Source: Flavitalea plasmicola (GTDB taxonomy: Bacteria; Bacteroidota; Bacteroidia; Chitinophagales; Chitinophagaceae). From it: a DNA stretch of 64,000 nucleotides. The notes beneath the pieces are model-generated. The model was not told the origin of the DNA and did not search any database. It saw only the letters and a program-made list of their open reading frames with translations. The translations under genes were made by a program, and so were the position numbers. The stretch covers positions 558,001 through 622,000 of the forward strand of contig NZ_JAUOTO010000001.1 of NCBI RefSeq assembly GCF_030546645.1, read 5' to 3'. Positions 1 to 7,843 of this stretch are shown one piece after another. Each line of letters opens with the position of its first letter. Positions within the stretch are counted from its first letter, which is position 1.

Positions 1-2
1 CG

Positions 3-221
3 CCATATGTTCATGCCGGCGACAATCAGTTGGAAGTGGAAGTAGTAAATCTCTGGCCCAATCGTCTCATCGGAGACGGCAGATTGCCGCAGGAGCAAAG
101 ACGCACGCAAACAAATATCAAAAAATTTGAACAGCCTGGTTCCGAAAAGTACCTGAGGGAATCCGGACTGCTGGGCCCGGTGACGCTGCGGTTTTATCCA
201 AGGGAAAACATAAGTTATTGA
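3..221 (+). CDS. Glycoside hydrolase, C-terminal fragment (GH2/GH106-like)
   Basis: Only the last 72 codons are inside the window; the reading frame is open back to base 3, so the gene starts upstream of the window. The visible tail has the pattern seen at the end of large secreted Bacteroidota glycosidases with GH2-like sugar-binding domains, often annotated as alpha-L-rhamnosidases: a beta-strand HAGDNQLEVEVVN, then NRLIGDGRLP, then a SGLLGPVTL strand just before the stop. This part belongs to the terminal beta-sandwich, not the catalytic domain, so the substrate cannot be read from it. Family assignment rests on recognised tail motifs only. Confidence 0.6.
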   Translation, partial: PYVHAGDNQLEVEVVNLWPNRLIGDGRLPQEQRRTQTNIKKFEQPGSEKYLRESGLLGPVTLRFYPRENISY

Positions 222-273
222 GTATTATTATATTATATTGTAGGTGTAATTTTAGGAATGCCATTGTTTTTAT

Positions 274-291
274 TAGTTATAATTATAACTA
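274..291. repeat. 18-bp perfect palindrome upstream of the ATPase gene
   Basis: TAGTTATAATTATAACTA is its own reverse complement. A further copy of its half-site (TAGTTATAA) lies at 314-322, only 12 bases before the ATG at 334. The arrangement suggests an operator for a dimeric regulator, but the stretch is very AT-rich, so a chance palindrome is possible. Confidence 0.4.
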
Positions 292-333
292 TAATAAACG
301 TAATTTCGTGTAATAGTTATAAATATAATTATA

Positions 334-1554
334 ATGATTTTCCCAGAGACAATTTCAAGAGCTACCTACATCGATCGAATAAAGCCTTTCGTCAGAAAAA
401 GCCTGATTAAAGTATTGTCCGGGCAGCGTAGGGTAGGGAAAAGTTATTTGCTCTTCCAGATCATCAGCTTCATACAATCGCTCGATCCCCGCGCGAACAT
501 CATTTATATCAATAAGGAAGACTTTCAATTCGATATGATCAGGGATGCCGCCAGCCTTCATGAATATATTCTTTCCAAATCTAAAACTGACATTCACAAT
601 TATATCTTCATTGATGAAGTCCAGGATATCGCAGAATTTGAGAAGACCTTGCGTTCCCTTCTTCTTGACGAGAATAATGACCTCTATGTTACTGGAAGTA
701 ATGCCAACTTGCTTTCCGGAGAGTTAGCCACTTATTTAAGCGGTCGTTATATTGAATTTAAAGTGTATAGTTTGTCCTATTCTGAATTTCTTCATTTTCA
801 TAAATTGAATGATAATGCACCTGCCCTTGAATCCTATATCAAATTCGGAGGGTTGCCTTACCTGATCCACCTGGGACTTACCGACACTTCCTTGGAATAC
901 CTGTACAGCATCTATAATACAATAGTATATAGAGATGTTGTAACTCGATATAGTTTACGCAATAACCAGTTCCTTGAAAAACTAATAGAGTTCCTTGCCG
1001 ATAATATTGGAAGCCTGTTTTCCGCCAAACGCATCAGCGATTTCCTGAAATCCCAGCATACAAACATGCCTCCTAACCAGATTCAGCAATATTGCGCTCA
1101 TCTTGCTAATGCTTTTATTATTCATGAAGTAAACCGTTACGATCTTATTGGTCGGAAAATATTCGAGATCGGGAGCAAATTTTATTTTGAAAATACTGGC
1201 ATACGGAATGTAATAATAGGATATAAGATCAAAGACAGAGGTAAACTTTTGGAGAATATAGTTTACAATCAATTGCTTTATTTGGGCTATGATGTCAAGG
1301 TGGGCTCATTCCATGCGCAGGAAATTGATTTCGTTTGCGAACGAGACAACGAACGCCTATACATCCAGGTAGCCTTGCGCCTGGACGGACAGGCAACGAT
1401 TGAACGGGAATTCGGCAATTTGCTGGCTATATCAGATAACTATCCCAAAATTGTAATAAGTGAAGATCATTTTAGCGGAAATACCTACCAGGGGATCAGA
1501 CATATGCAGATACGGGATTTTTTGTTGGTCAAGTCTCCTTTCGAAACAACATAG
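334..1554 (+). CDS. AAA-type ATPase with DUF4143 domain
   Basis: This is a 406-residue cytoplasmic P-loop ATPase of the AAA_14/DUF4143 family. Walker A is GQRRVGKS at residues 30-37, Walker B is YIFIDEVQD near residue 92, and a sensor-like VTGSNANLL follows near residue 120. The C-terminal third resembles the degenerate PD-(D/E)XK-like fold typical of DUF4143 proteins: an EIDFV strand followed by YIQVA, where a nuclease would have ExK, so nuclease activity is unlikely. The cellular role of this family is not established. The gene stands alone, behind an AT-rich leader with a palindrome, and its last 26 bases overlap the end of the convergent flippase gene. The family assignment is firm; no specific function is claimed. 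Confidence 0.85.
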   Translation: MIFPETISRATYIDRIKPFVRKSLIKVLSGQRRVGKSYLLFQIISFIQSLDPRANIIYINKEDFQFDMIRDAASLHEYILSKSKTDIHNYIFIDEVQDIAEFEKTLRSLLLDENNDLYVTGSNANLLSGELATYLSGRYIEFKVYSLSYSEFLHFHKLNDNAPALESYIKFGGLPYLIHLGLTDTSLEYLYSIYNTIVYRDVVTRYSLRNNQFLEKLIEFLADNIGSLFSAKRISDFLKSQHTNMPPNQIQQYCAHLANAFIIHEVNRYDLIGRKIFEIGSKFYFENTGIRNVIIGYKIKDRGKLLENIVYNQLLYLGYDVKVGSFHAQEIDFVCERDNERLYIQVALRLDGQATIEREFGNLLAISDNYPKIVISEDHFSGNTYQGIRHMQIRDFLLVKSPFETT

Positions 1555-3019
1555 CTCTTAAACGCCCCCATTCGAAGTAATAAGCGATAAACGCAAACAG
1601 GAAAAACAACAAGTTGCCGATATAGATATTCCGGTGAAATACATAGGCGGATAGATAAACGAGGAGAATGGATAATAGGATATAAGTGAGATTCTTTTTG
1701 GTATGATAGGGGATAGGGTGGTTCTTTTGACCCAAAATGTAGGATAGGATCATCATGGTCGAATAGGCAAAGAAGGAAGCCCAGGCGGAGGCCATATAAC
1801 TATATCGGGGAATAAATGCCACGTTTAATAGAATGGTGACGATAGCTCCTATCCCTGATATGTATAGACCGTAGCGAGTTTGATCCGACAGCTTATACCA
1901 TACGGAAAGATTCATATAAATACCTAAACTGACATAGCCAAACAGCAGCGGGGGGACGACATCTAAACCTACCCAATAAGATTTGTTGATATAATACTTT
2001 AATATTTCAATATTGGCTATTATGCCTACAAACATCAAACACATAGTGATTACAAAATAATCCATGATCCTGGAGTAGGTTTGCCCCGCATTCTTGTTTT
2101 TGGCATGACTGAAAAAAAACGGCTCAGCGCCCATTCGAAAGGCCTGGTTGAAGATACTCAGGAAAATGGATAATCTTGCGCACGCAGAATACACCCCCAC
2201 CTGCTGCTCGCTGACGTTCCCCGGCAACAGTTTTCCAAGAAGTATCTTGTCCAGATTTTCATTTATCAAATAAGACAGGTTCGCCACCAGCACCGGCGTG
2301 CTATAAATAAGCATGTCTTTGAAAATCGGTATATCCAGTTTTAATTGTAATTGCAGAAGCTGCGGCAGCAATGTCAGGAAGGTAATAAAAGTGGCTATTA
2401 AATTTGCTGCGAAGACATATCCAATCCAGCCATGCACATACCAGCTCCCGAGCCAGTGGCTTCCGAAGTAATGATGCTTTATCCAAAAAGGTATTCCCAC
2501 AATTAAGATCACGTTTAGCAGCACCGTTATCCCAATATTGATAAACTTAATGGTGGCATACTTTAGCGCTTTGCCTTCAGCTCGTAACCTGGCAAAAGGG
2601 ATGGCGCTCCACGCATCGAACGTAAGTATGGCGATAAAATACTTAATGTAAAGTTCAAACTGCTTTTGAGAAGTATCGTTCCCGATCTTGATCAATCCGG
2701 CCAGTGAATGGGCAAATGGAACTGTGCCTGTAAGAAAGATGATAGTGGCGCTGAACACCACCCAAAAGCCATTGCTATAAACCTGCTTTTTTTTATCCGG
2801 AAATTTGTTCAAAAACCTAAAAAAGGTTGTTTCCATTCCAAATGCCAGTATAGCCTGGAGAATGGACGCATAGCTGAACATGGTGCTGAAAATGCTATAG
2901 ACTTTGGGCTGGTAGGCTCTGGTATACAGCGGCGTTAACAAAGAGCTCAATAAACGCTGAAAAATAGTACTAAACCCATATATAGCCGTTTGCTTTGCAA
3001 ACCTTTTGGCGGTTGACAT
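1529..3019 (-). CDS. Polysaccharide flippase / MATE-like membrane protein (Wzx type)
   Basis: The protein has 496 residues and about 12-14 hydrophobic segments over its whole length. The N-terminal FAKQTAIYGFSTI and a LLTPLYTR turn match the polysaccharide biosynthesis protein (Wzx/MurJ-like, MOP superfamily) pattern. Such proteins move lipid-linked oligosaccharide across the inner membrane. No glycosyltransferase lies next to it, and the capsule operon of this window (36.8-54.2 kb) contains no flippase of its own, so this gene could serve that locus in trans; that is inference. The 3' end overlaps the convergent ATPase gene by 26 bases, which suggests the two are not co-expressed. Confidence 0.85.
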   Translation of the reverse strand: MSTAKRFAKQTAIYGFSTIFQRLLSSLLTPLYTRAYQPKVYSIFSTMFSYASILQAILAFGMETTFFRFLNKFPDKKKQVYSNGFWVVFSATIIFLTGTVPFAHSLAGLIKIGNDTSQKQFELYIKYFIAILTFDAWSAIPFARLRAEGKALKYATIKFINIGITVLLNVILIVGIPFWIKHHYFGSHWLGSWYVHGWIGYVFAANLIATFITFLTLLPQLLQLQLKLDIPIFKDMLIYSTPVLVANLSYLINENLDKILLGKLLPGNVSEQQVGVYSACARLSIFLSIFNQAFRMGAEPFFFSHAKNKNAGQTYSRIMDYFVITMCLMFVGIIANIEILKYYINKSYWVGLDVVPPLLFGYVSLGIYMNLSVWYKLSDQTRYGLYISGIGAIVTILLNVAFIPRYSYMASAWASFFAYSTMMILSYILGQKNHPIPYHTKKNLTYILLSILLVYLSAYVFHRNIYIGNLLFFLFAFIAYYFEWGRLRAMLFRKET

Positions 3020-3064
3020 CGGGTATGAAGATAGCTAAAATTCTATGGGAACACCTGAATTTGA

Positions 3065-3097
3065 GTTGGTTTTGTGTGACATTTTTGTATATATTCG
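3065..3097 (+). promoter_or_regulatory. Possible Bacteroidetes-type promoter
   Basis: GTTG (3065-3068), a 21-base spacer and TATATTCG (3090-3097) resemble the -33 TTTG / -7 TAnnTTTG consensus. Transcription would begin near 3104, which argues for a translation start at 3123 rather than at the upstream ATG codons 3045 or 3105. Confidence 0.35.
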
Positions 3098-3122
3098 TTT
3101 CATCATGAAGCAGGATACTATT

Positions 3123-3860
3123 ATGAAAGCATGCGCATTATTTATTTTTGTATTATTTGCTGTAGCTGGCTACCCGCAGAACACCATCAACAATTATAAA
3201 TATGTCCTTGTGCCGGAGAGGTACAATTTCTCCCGGGACGATAACCAGTATGGACTAAATACTACAACCAAATTTTTGCTGGAACAAAAAGGATTTGTTG
3301 CATTTATGAGCAATGAGAAGTTGCCGCCGGAAGTGGCAGCCAACAGATGCGGCGCGCTTATGGCTGATGTAGTTCAGAAGAAAGGCTTGTTTGTTACAAA
3401 CCTTACGCTGCTGTTAAGAGACTGCCAGGGTAATATCATCTTCAAAAGCAAAGAAGGCAAGAGCAGGGAAAAAGAATTCCCGGTAGCGTTTGATCTCGCT
3501 TTAAGAGATGCTTTCTCATCGCTGAATGAGGTGCCCTACAAATATGATAGTGCGGCGGTTGCCCAGCAGCAACAGGCAGCTGCAATACCTGTAGCTCCGT
3601 CTCCTGCGCCGGCCCCCGTGACGGCGGCGGTTGGCGAGATCACCGGGACCCTATATGCACAGGCCACACCCAATGGATATCAGTTGATCGACACCTCTCC
3701 GAAGAAAGTATTGGTGCTGCTTAAAACTTCCATGCAGGATTACTTTATTGCTGAGGCCGGAGCATCCAATGGCATCGTCTTTAAAAAGGATGGAAATTGG
3801 TTCTTCGAGTACTATAAAGATAGCAAGCTTGTTTCTCAGAAACTGGAGATCAAGTTCTGA
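3123..3860 (+). CDS. Hypothetical exported protein
   Basis: I do not recognise a family. From the ATG at 3123 the protein has about 245 residues, with a clean signal peptide (ACALFIFVLFAVAGYPQ). The frame is open back to 3045, but those residues would precede the signal peptide and lie upstream of the probable transcription start. After the signal come a compact region with the KYVLVPERYNF strand (residues ~20-125), a low-complexity linker rich in Gln, Ala and Pro (QQQQAAAIP, PSPAPAPV), and a C-terminal beta-rich segment ending KLEIKF. The pattern fits a periplasmic protein with two small domains. It stands alone and is convergent with the next gene. Confidence 0.7.
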   Translation: MKACALFIFVLFAVAGYPQNTINNYKYVLVPERYNFSRDDNQYGLNTTTKFLLEQKGFVAFMSNEKLPPEVAANRCGALMADVVQKKGLFVTNLTLLLRDCQGNIIFKSKEGKSREKEFPVAFDLALRDAFSSLNEVPYKYDSAAVAQQQQAAAIPVAPSPAPAPVTAAVGEITGTLYAQATPNGYQLIDTSPKKVLVLLKTSMQDYFIAEAGASNGIVFKKDGNWFFEYYKDSKLVSQKLEIKF

Positions 3861-3876
3861 ACGCAGAGCTGGTTCT

Positions 3877-3894
3877 GCTCCGGCAGCCGGGAGC
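3877..3894 (+). terminator. Weak hairpin between convergent genes
   Basis: GCTCC pairs with GGAGC with two further G-C pairs and one bulged G, followed by GTTATTTTA on the plus strand. It lies in the 35-base gap between two stop codons. The U-run is short, so termination is only plausible. Confidence 0.3.
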
Positions 3895-3895
3895 G

Positions 3896-4381
3896 TTATT
3901 TTATACCTTCACTTAATTTAGCATTTTGCCCGGCTAATATATGCCACACGCCCTCGTGTTTTGTGAGTACAATCGTTCTGCGGAATTCGAAGGTCTGGCC
4001 GGGATAGCGTGTGTCACCCGTAAGACCGGTACGAACATGGGAAATAGCCACATCGGGTGTCACAAACGTTATATCCTCGATAGACCGCGTATAATACTGT
4101 GAGGTTTTGAAATAACTGCCATGAACGGTCTCATAGTGATCTTGTATATCTTTCCTCCCAATATAATATGCCCCGAACCAATTCACCCATGTCGCGTTGG
4201 AGTCATAATTGTCGGCAAGGCCTTTGGCGTCGTGCCTGTTCCAGGCATTTTCATAATTCGTTATCAGCTGCTTTATGGCCTTGATCTCTTTCGCCGTGTC
4301 TTGCCGTTGCTGGGCAGAACCTTCCAGCGCCGCCGTCCCTAAGAAGAATGTTGCCAGGCATACTTTGATAAACCGCTGCAT
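3896..4381 (-). CDS. Exported SnoaL-like (SgcJ/EcaC type) NTF2-fold protein
   Basis: A 161-residue protein with a signal peptide (ATFFLGTAALEGSAQ). The mature part matches the SgcJ/EcaC or DUF4440 branch of the NTF2-like fold: an N-terminal helix containing NYENAWNRHD, then YDSNATWVNWFG, then a closing strand GVWHILAGQNAKL. Members of this fold bind small hydrophobic ligands or act as small enzymes. No catalytic residue can be assigned here, so it may be only a binding protein. It is a single gene between an unrelated hypothetical gene and a GNAT gene. Confidence 0.75.
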   Translation of the reverse strand: MQRFIKVCLATFFLGTAALEGSAQQRQDTAKEIKAIKQLITNYENAWNRHDAKGLADNYDSNATWVNWFGAYYIGRKDIQDHYETVHGSYFKTSQYYTRSIEDITFVTPDVAISHVRTGLTGDTRYPGQTFEFRRTIVLTKHEGVWHILAGQNAKLSEGIK

Positions 4382-4496
4382 ATGGTGGAATATGGGTGAT
4401 ATAATAGCGAAAGATACCGATACGACGGTTCGGAGTCATTCCTATTGAGCAGATGGCGGATAACATTGAGCGGTTGGGGAGAAAAAAACAAAACCC

Positions 4497-4979
4497 TCAA
4501 CTGGCACTGGACAGAACGACAGAGGTTTCGATCTGGCGCAATGGGATCGACCAGTATTTTCTTAACAGTTCCTCTTTTTCCTGGAACGATACCAATCGAA
4601 ACCCATGTTTTTGGTAGAATGCAATTGCCCAGGCTGCGTCGGCCCATGTTCCGATCAGAATAGGTTTTCGGGTCAATGTACTTAAATGCCGGAGTAATTT
4701 TCCGCCGATGCCTTTATTTCTTGCCGTGGTCCGCACATAGGCATGACGTATTAACGTAACATCGCCTTTATCCTGGATTCCCATTACGCCATTGATCACA
4801 TCGTTTTCAACGTAGCACCAAAATACAACGCCATCGTCGATTTGATCCTGTAATTCTGTTGCAGACATGTATGGTTCATGCCACCTGTCTTCAGGAATAA
4901 TGCCTTTATAAGCTGCAGCGGCGTCGTTGATGATCTCGTAAATCTGGTTAAAATCGTTTTTTGTGCTCGTGATGATCAT
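4497..4979 (-). CDS. GNAT family N-acetyltransferase
   Basis: A 160-residue cytoplasmic protein with the GNAT fold. The acetyl-CoA-binding loop is ARNKGIGGKLL (motif A, near residues 88-98), preceded by the beta-4 strand VTLIRHAYVR. The C-terminal AIAFYQKHGFRLV is the usual motif B, where a tyrosine often acts as general acid. The acetyl acceptor cannot be predicted from sequence; it could be a small amine, a peptide or an antibiotic. The gene is followed by the SnoaL-like gene on the same strand with a 115-base gap, so an operon is possible but not shown. Confidence 0.85.
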   Translation of the reverse strand: MIITSTKNDFNQIYEIINDAAAAYKGIIPEDRWHEPYMSATELQDQIDDGVVFWCYVENDVINGVMGIQDKGDVTLIRHAYVRTTARNKGIGGKLLRHLSTLTRKPILIGTWADAAWAIAFYQKHGFRLVSFQEKEELLRKYWSIPLRQIETSVVLSSAS

Positions 4980-4992
4980 GATAGAAATAAAA

Positions 4993-5130
4993 TTAATGCT
5001 TTCTTCTCACCATTTTCGGCTTCCCGGGAATTTTAACTTCACCTGTTTCTACACCGCTTAACTGCTGCAAGTCAAGGTATTCAGAGAAAATTTCCGGGTG
5101 AAGATCATTCCTGGTTGGGATAATAAATAA
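4993..5130 (-). pseudogene. Possible 3' remnant of a degraded gene
   Basis: On the minus strand a frame of 45 sense codons runs from just after a TGA (5131-5133) to a TAA at 4993-4995, without any ATG. Its translation has the look of a real protein tail: NDLHPEIFSEYLDLQQLSG followed by VETGEVKIPGKPKM and a basic end. Another frame just upstream (AHYRAMIIYYPNQE) may be its frameshifted continuation. I do not recognise the parent family. It could equally be chance, as it is short. Confidence 0.25.
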
Positions 5131-5221
5131 TCATGGCACGGTAATGGGCATTAACAGCTTAGTCCCTCACCAATATCCTGCCTGGGACAAACTTATATTC
5201 TTCATTTATAAAAATAGTACA

Positions 5222-6199
5222 ATGAATACATCAAATTTTCAAACGACGACCTCGGATAACCAGCCCACCCGTAAGAACTCAAAAAAAGGCATTATCGTAG
5301 TATTGGCGATTGCATGTTTGGCTTCATGGGGTTATTTGCTGGTCAACAATAAGAAAACCGGGAATGTAATTGAACAAAGTCAGACACAAATTGCCAGGAT
5401 CAGTGATGAAAAGGGCAATGTTCAGAAAAGCTTCGATGAGTCGTTGATCCGGCTGGATTCGATGGCAAGTATCTCCAACGGCCTGAAAAGCAAATTAACC
5501 GCAGAGAATAAGGAGATTGCCAGAAGAAAAGCAGAGATCCGCGTCATTCTTAATAAGAAAAATGCGACGAGCTCGGAATTAGCCAAAGCAAAAGAGTTAA
5601 TTACCCAGTTGAATGATAAGATCGGCAGTATGGAACAGGAAGTTACACGTCTTACAAATGACAACCAGTCTTTAAGCCAGGACAAAATAGTCTTGACGCA
5701 GGAGAAAGGAAAATTGACCGACGATCTTTCGGCTACCATGGTGGTTAAAGAGGATCTGGAAAAGAAAGTAGATATCGCTTCTACCTTGAATGCCTCGAAT
5801 ATTATGATCACGCCGGTGAATGTAAAAAGCAACGGAAAAGAAAAAGTTACCTCCACAGCAAAGCGTGTGAATAAATTGGTTATTTCATTTGATGTGAATA
5901 ATCGCATCGCACAAACTGGTACGGCGGATATTTATGTCTGTGTCGCAGGGCCCGATGGAAAAAATATAGCTACAAAGGATGCTGTTTCCAATACTTTTAC
6001 TACCCGTGATGAAGGGGACAGAGCATATACGGCTAAACTTCCGGTGGAGCTGGAAACTGGCAAGAAGAAGAACGTAGAATTTTCATTCGCACCAGGCACT
6101 GATTTTCAGCAGGGAAAATATCTGATCCAGATCTATCAAAATGGGTTTAAGATAGGCGAGGGGGTGCGCGAGCTGAAAAAAGGTGGGTTGTTCAGTTAG
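5222..6199 (+). CDS. Membrane-anchored coiled-coil protein
   Basis: This is a hypothetical protein of about 325 residues from the ATG at 5222. An earlier ATG at 5144 would add 26 residues that do not look protein-like. The N-terminus is polar and basic, followed by one membrane segment (IIVVLAIACLASWGYLL, residues ~24-40). Residues ~45-190 have strong coiled-coil character with heptads (LKSKLTAENKEIARRKAEI, LTQEKGKLTDDL). A beta-rich C-terminal domain (residues ~200-320) contains KLVISFDVNNRIAQTG and ends in KIGEGVRELKKGG. The topology suggests an inner-membrane anchor with a periplasmic coiled coil and sandwich-like head, possibly structural. No family name is claimed. A strong terminator follows it. 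Confidence 0.75.
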   Translation: MNTSNFQTTTSDNQPTRKNSKKGIIVVLAIACLASWGYLLVNNKKTGNVIEQSQTQIARISDEKGNVQKSFDESLIRLDSMASISNGLKSKLTAENKEIARRKAEIRVILNKKNATSSELAKAKELITQLNDKIGSMEQEVTRLTNDNQSLSQDKIVLTQEKGKLTDDLSATMVVKEDLEKKVDIASTLNASNIMITPVNVKSNGKEKVTSTAKRVNKLVISFDVNNRIAQTGTADIYVCVAGPDGKNIATKDAVSNTFTTRDEGDRAYTAKLPVELETGKKKNVEFSFAPGTDFQQGKYLIQIYQNGFKIGEGVRELKKGGLFS

Positions 6200-6219
6200 T
6201 TAAATATAAATATACATAA

Positions 6220-6256
6220 GCGTGGGCCTGGTTACAATAACCAGGCCCGCGCTTTT
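6220..6256 (+). terminator. Strong Rho-independent terminator
   Basis: A 15-bp stem (GCGTGGGCCTGGTTA with its partner, one G-T wobble) has a CAA loop and is followed by TTTT on the plus strand. It lies between the convergent coiled-coil gene and beta-barrel gene and probably ends transcription from the left. Confidence 0.8.
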
Positions 6257-6267
6257 AGGGAGATTCA

Positions 6268-7674
6268 CTATTTAATGCCTTTTTCGTTGATGCTTTTTGA
6301 CGGCGGCTCTGTGGGAGCCGTAATGACAAACCGGTAATTGCCTGCTTTTATCCCGTTGAGCCGGAACGTTCCATCGCTGTTAGTAATGATCGTCAGCGTA
6401 CTGCCGCCGGGATTTTTTCCACCCTTTACTATAATGCCGCCGATGGGATTACCTGGACTGGCTACGAATGCACCGTTACGGAACATCGGATTGCTGCTGC
6501 TTTGCCCGCCGTCCCCATACAAAGGATTCCCCTTCTTTGTGCCGTTCTGCTGACTGGTGCTATCGCTTGGCGAAGAACCGGTTTGCTCAGGCGCAATAAC
6601 AGTAAACAAATAATCACCATCCTCCGTAGCCGTAAATTCAAACGCTCCTTTGTCATTGGTAGTAGTGGCCATCATTCCACCGCCGGGATTTTTCCCTCCT
6701 TTTACGATGATGCCACCGATAGGATTGCCGGCGACGATGGCTCTTCCTTGCTGCAAGGCGGATCCCGTGGCATGCAGGCCTTGATTCACTTTTTCTCCAA
6801 ATGTGGCTCCCTGCGTCTGTTTGCCCACGGTCCCTTTCACACGCCCGGCGCTCCTGCCTCCAAAACTCCAGCTTACACCTGCATTCATGCTGACAGCCGT
6901 AAAATGGCCTGCGTCTTTAGAGGCGCCATCCAACGACAGCTTACCTGAAGCCAGTTGCTGGGCTTCGTAGGTATTCTTTTCATTGAAGCCGCCTGCTGGG
7001 ACGAGGTAGCTTTGCGTTGTTGTAATAGCCGGTCCGGCATTGATGGCGCCCGCCGCATAGATGCTCAGGTTGCCGGTCAAGCTGTAGCTGACCTTCAATT
7101 TGGGTATAGTGATGAAGCCTGTACTGTTCTGCGGTTGCGAAGCCGCTAGTACGACGGTTTGGTAGGTTCCGTTGACCATGACTTGGGTGCTTTGTGTAAA
7201 TCCATCCCGGTGCAGACTAAAGTAACCGCCGCTGATGGAGGGCGAGATCGCTATTTTTCCGAACCTCAGATCAGCCTGGACGCCTGCAAATGCCGTAAAG
7301 CCATGGCTATTCGATGCCCCGTTTTGCCTATCCGTTATATCCAGGTTGCCGGACGGTAGTCTGTATTTAGATAGCAAAGGGGATTTGTCGGGGTTGATAT
7401 TTTCGGCTGACAGATATTGTCCGCCGGCAATGACGCCCAGGGTGAAGCGGGGGCTGCCTATAGCCGGCTCATTCCTGCCTTTGCCGGACAGCGGTATAAA
7501 GATGTCTCCGCCAAGTTGGTAACCGTTGCCAATCAACGCATCCCGTTGTAAGGTACTGGAACTGTAGCTTCGTCCTCCTTCAAGAGAGACGCTGATCGAT
7601 GGTTGAGCTTGGTCCTGTGCCAGTCCTATGATGGCTGACATGGACATAAGAAAAGTTGGTATGATTTTCTTCAT
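6268..7674 (-). CDS. Outer-membrane beta-barrel-like protein with two C-terminal repeat modules
   Basis: A protein of 468 residues from the ATG at 7674 (signal peptide PTFLMSMSAIIGLAQ). The frame extends nine codons further upstream, but those do not fit a signal peptide. Residues ~30-275 are alternating Gly-rich strands (FTAFAGVQADLRFG, ISPSISGGYFSLH, AVSMNAGVSWSFGG) typical of an outer-membrane beta-barrel domain. Two modules follow at ~317-362 and ~409-454. Each opens with the identical 16-residue block NPIGGIIVKGGKNPGG, then a T(T/I)TN.(K/D)G.F segment and a G(D/N)Y.F.(V/I)(I)AP strand, resembling a carboxypeptidase-regulatory-like beta-sandwich. A Ser/Gln/Gly-rich linker separates them. 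Function unknown; a surface or periplasmic ligand-binding role is inferred. Confidence 0.7.
   Translation of the reverse strand: MKKIIPTFLMSMSAIIGLAQDQAQPSISVSLEGGRSYSSSTLQRDALIGNGYQLGGDIFIPLSGKGRNEPAIGSPRFTLGVIAGGQYLSAENINPDKSPLLSKYRLPSGNLDITDRQNGASNSHGFTAFAGVQADLRFGKIAISPSISGGYFSLHRDGFTQSTQVMVNGTYQTVVLAASQPQNSTGFITIPKLKVSYSLTGNLSIYAAGAINAGPAITTTQSYLVPAGGFNEKNTYEAQQLASGKLSLDGASKDAGHFTAVSMNAGVSWSFGGRSAGRVKGTVGKQTQGATFGEKVNQGLHATGSALQQGRAIVAGNPIGGIIVKGGKNPGGGMMATTTNDKGAFEFTATEDGDYLFTVIAPEQTGSSPSDSTSQQNGTKKGNPLYGDGGQSSSNPMFRNGAFVASPGNPIGGIIVKGGKNPGGSTLTIITNSDGTFRLNGIKAGNYRFVITAPTEPPSKSINEKGIK
6313..6450 (-). repeat. Coding repeat copy 2 (NPIGGIIVKGG module)
   Basis: This is the second ~46-codon module of the beta-barrel-like protein. 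It begins with the same 16 residues as copy 1 at 6589-6726 and then diverges, so the opening block is under stronger constraint or was recently copied. Confidence 0.75.
6589..6726 (-). repeat. Coding repeat copy 1 (NPIGGIIVKGG module)
   Basis: This is the first ~46-codon module of the beta-barrel-like protein, homologous to the module at 6313-6450. Both show the N.DG.F and GxYxF spacing expected of a small beta-sandwich. Confidence 0.75.
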
Positions 7675-7843
7675 TTTAGGGGGTGTTAGGAGCGTGAACA
7701 TGATGATTCGTACAGTACCAGATCAGCGCAGGCGGGATTTTGTTACCTGGGTAAATGCTCTTTTCGGAGATTAATATTTATTTACAAATTGATAATCAAT
7801 ATGTTGTAGTTTATCAGTGTATGAAATTTTCGAATTATCTCGC

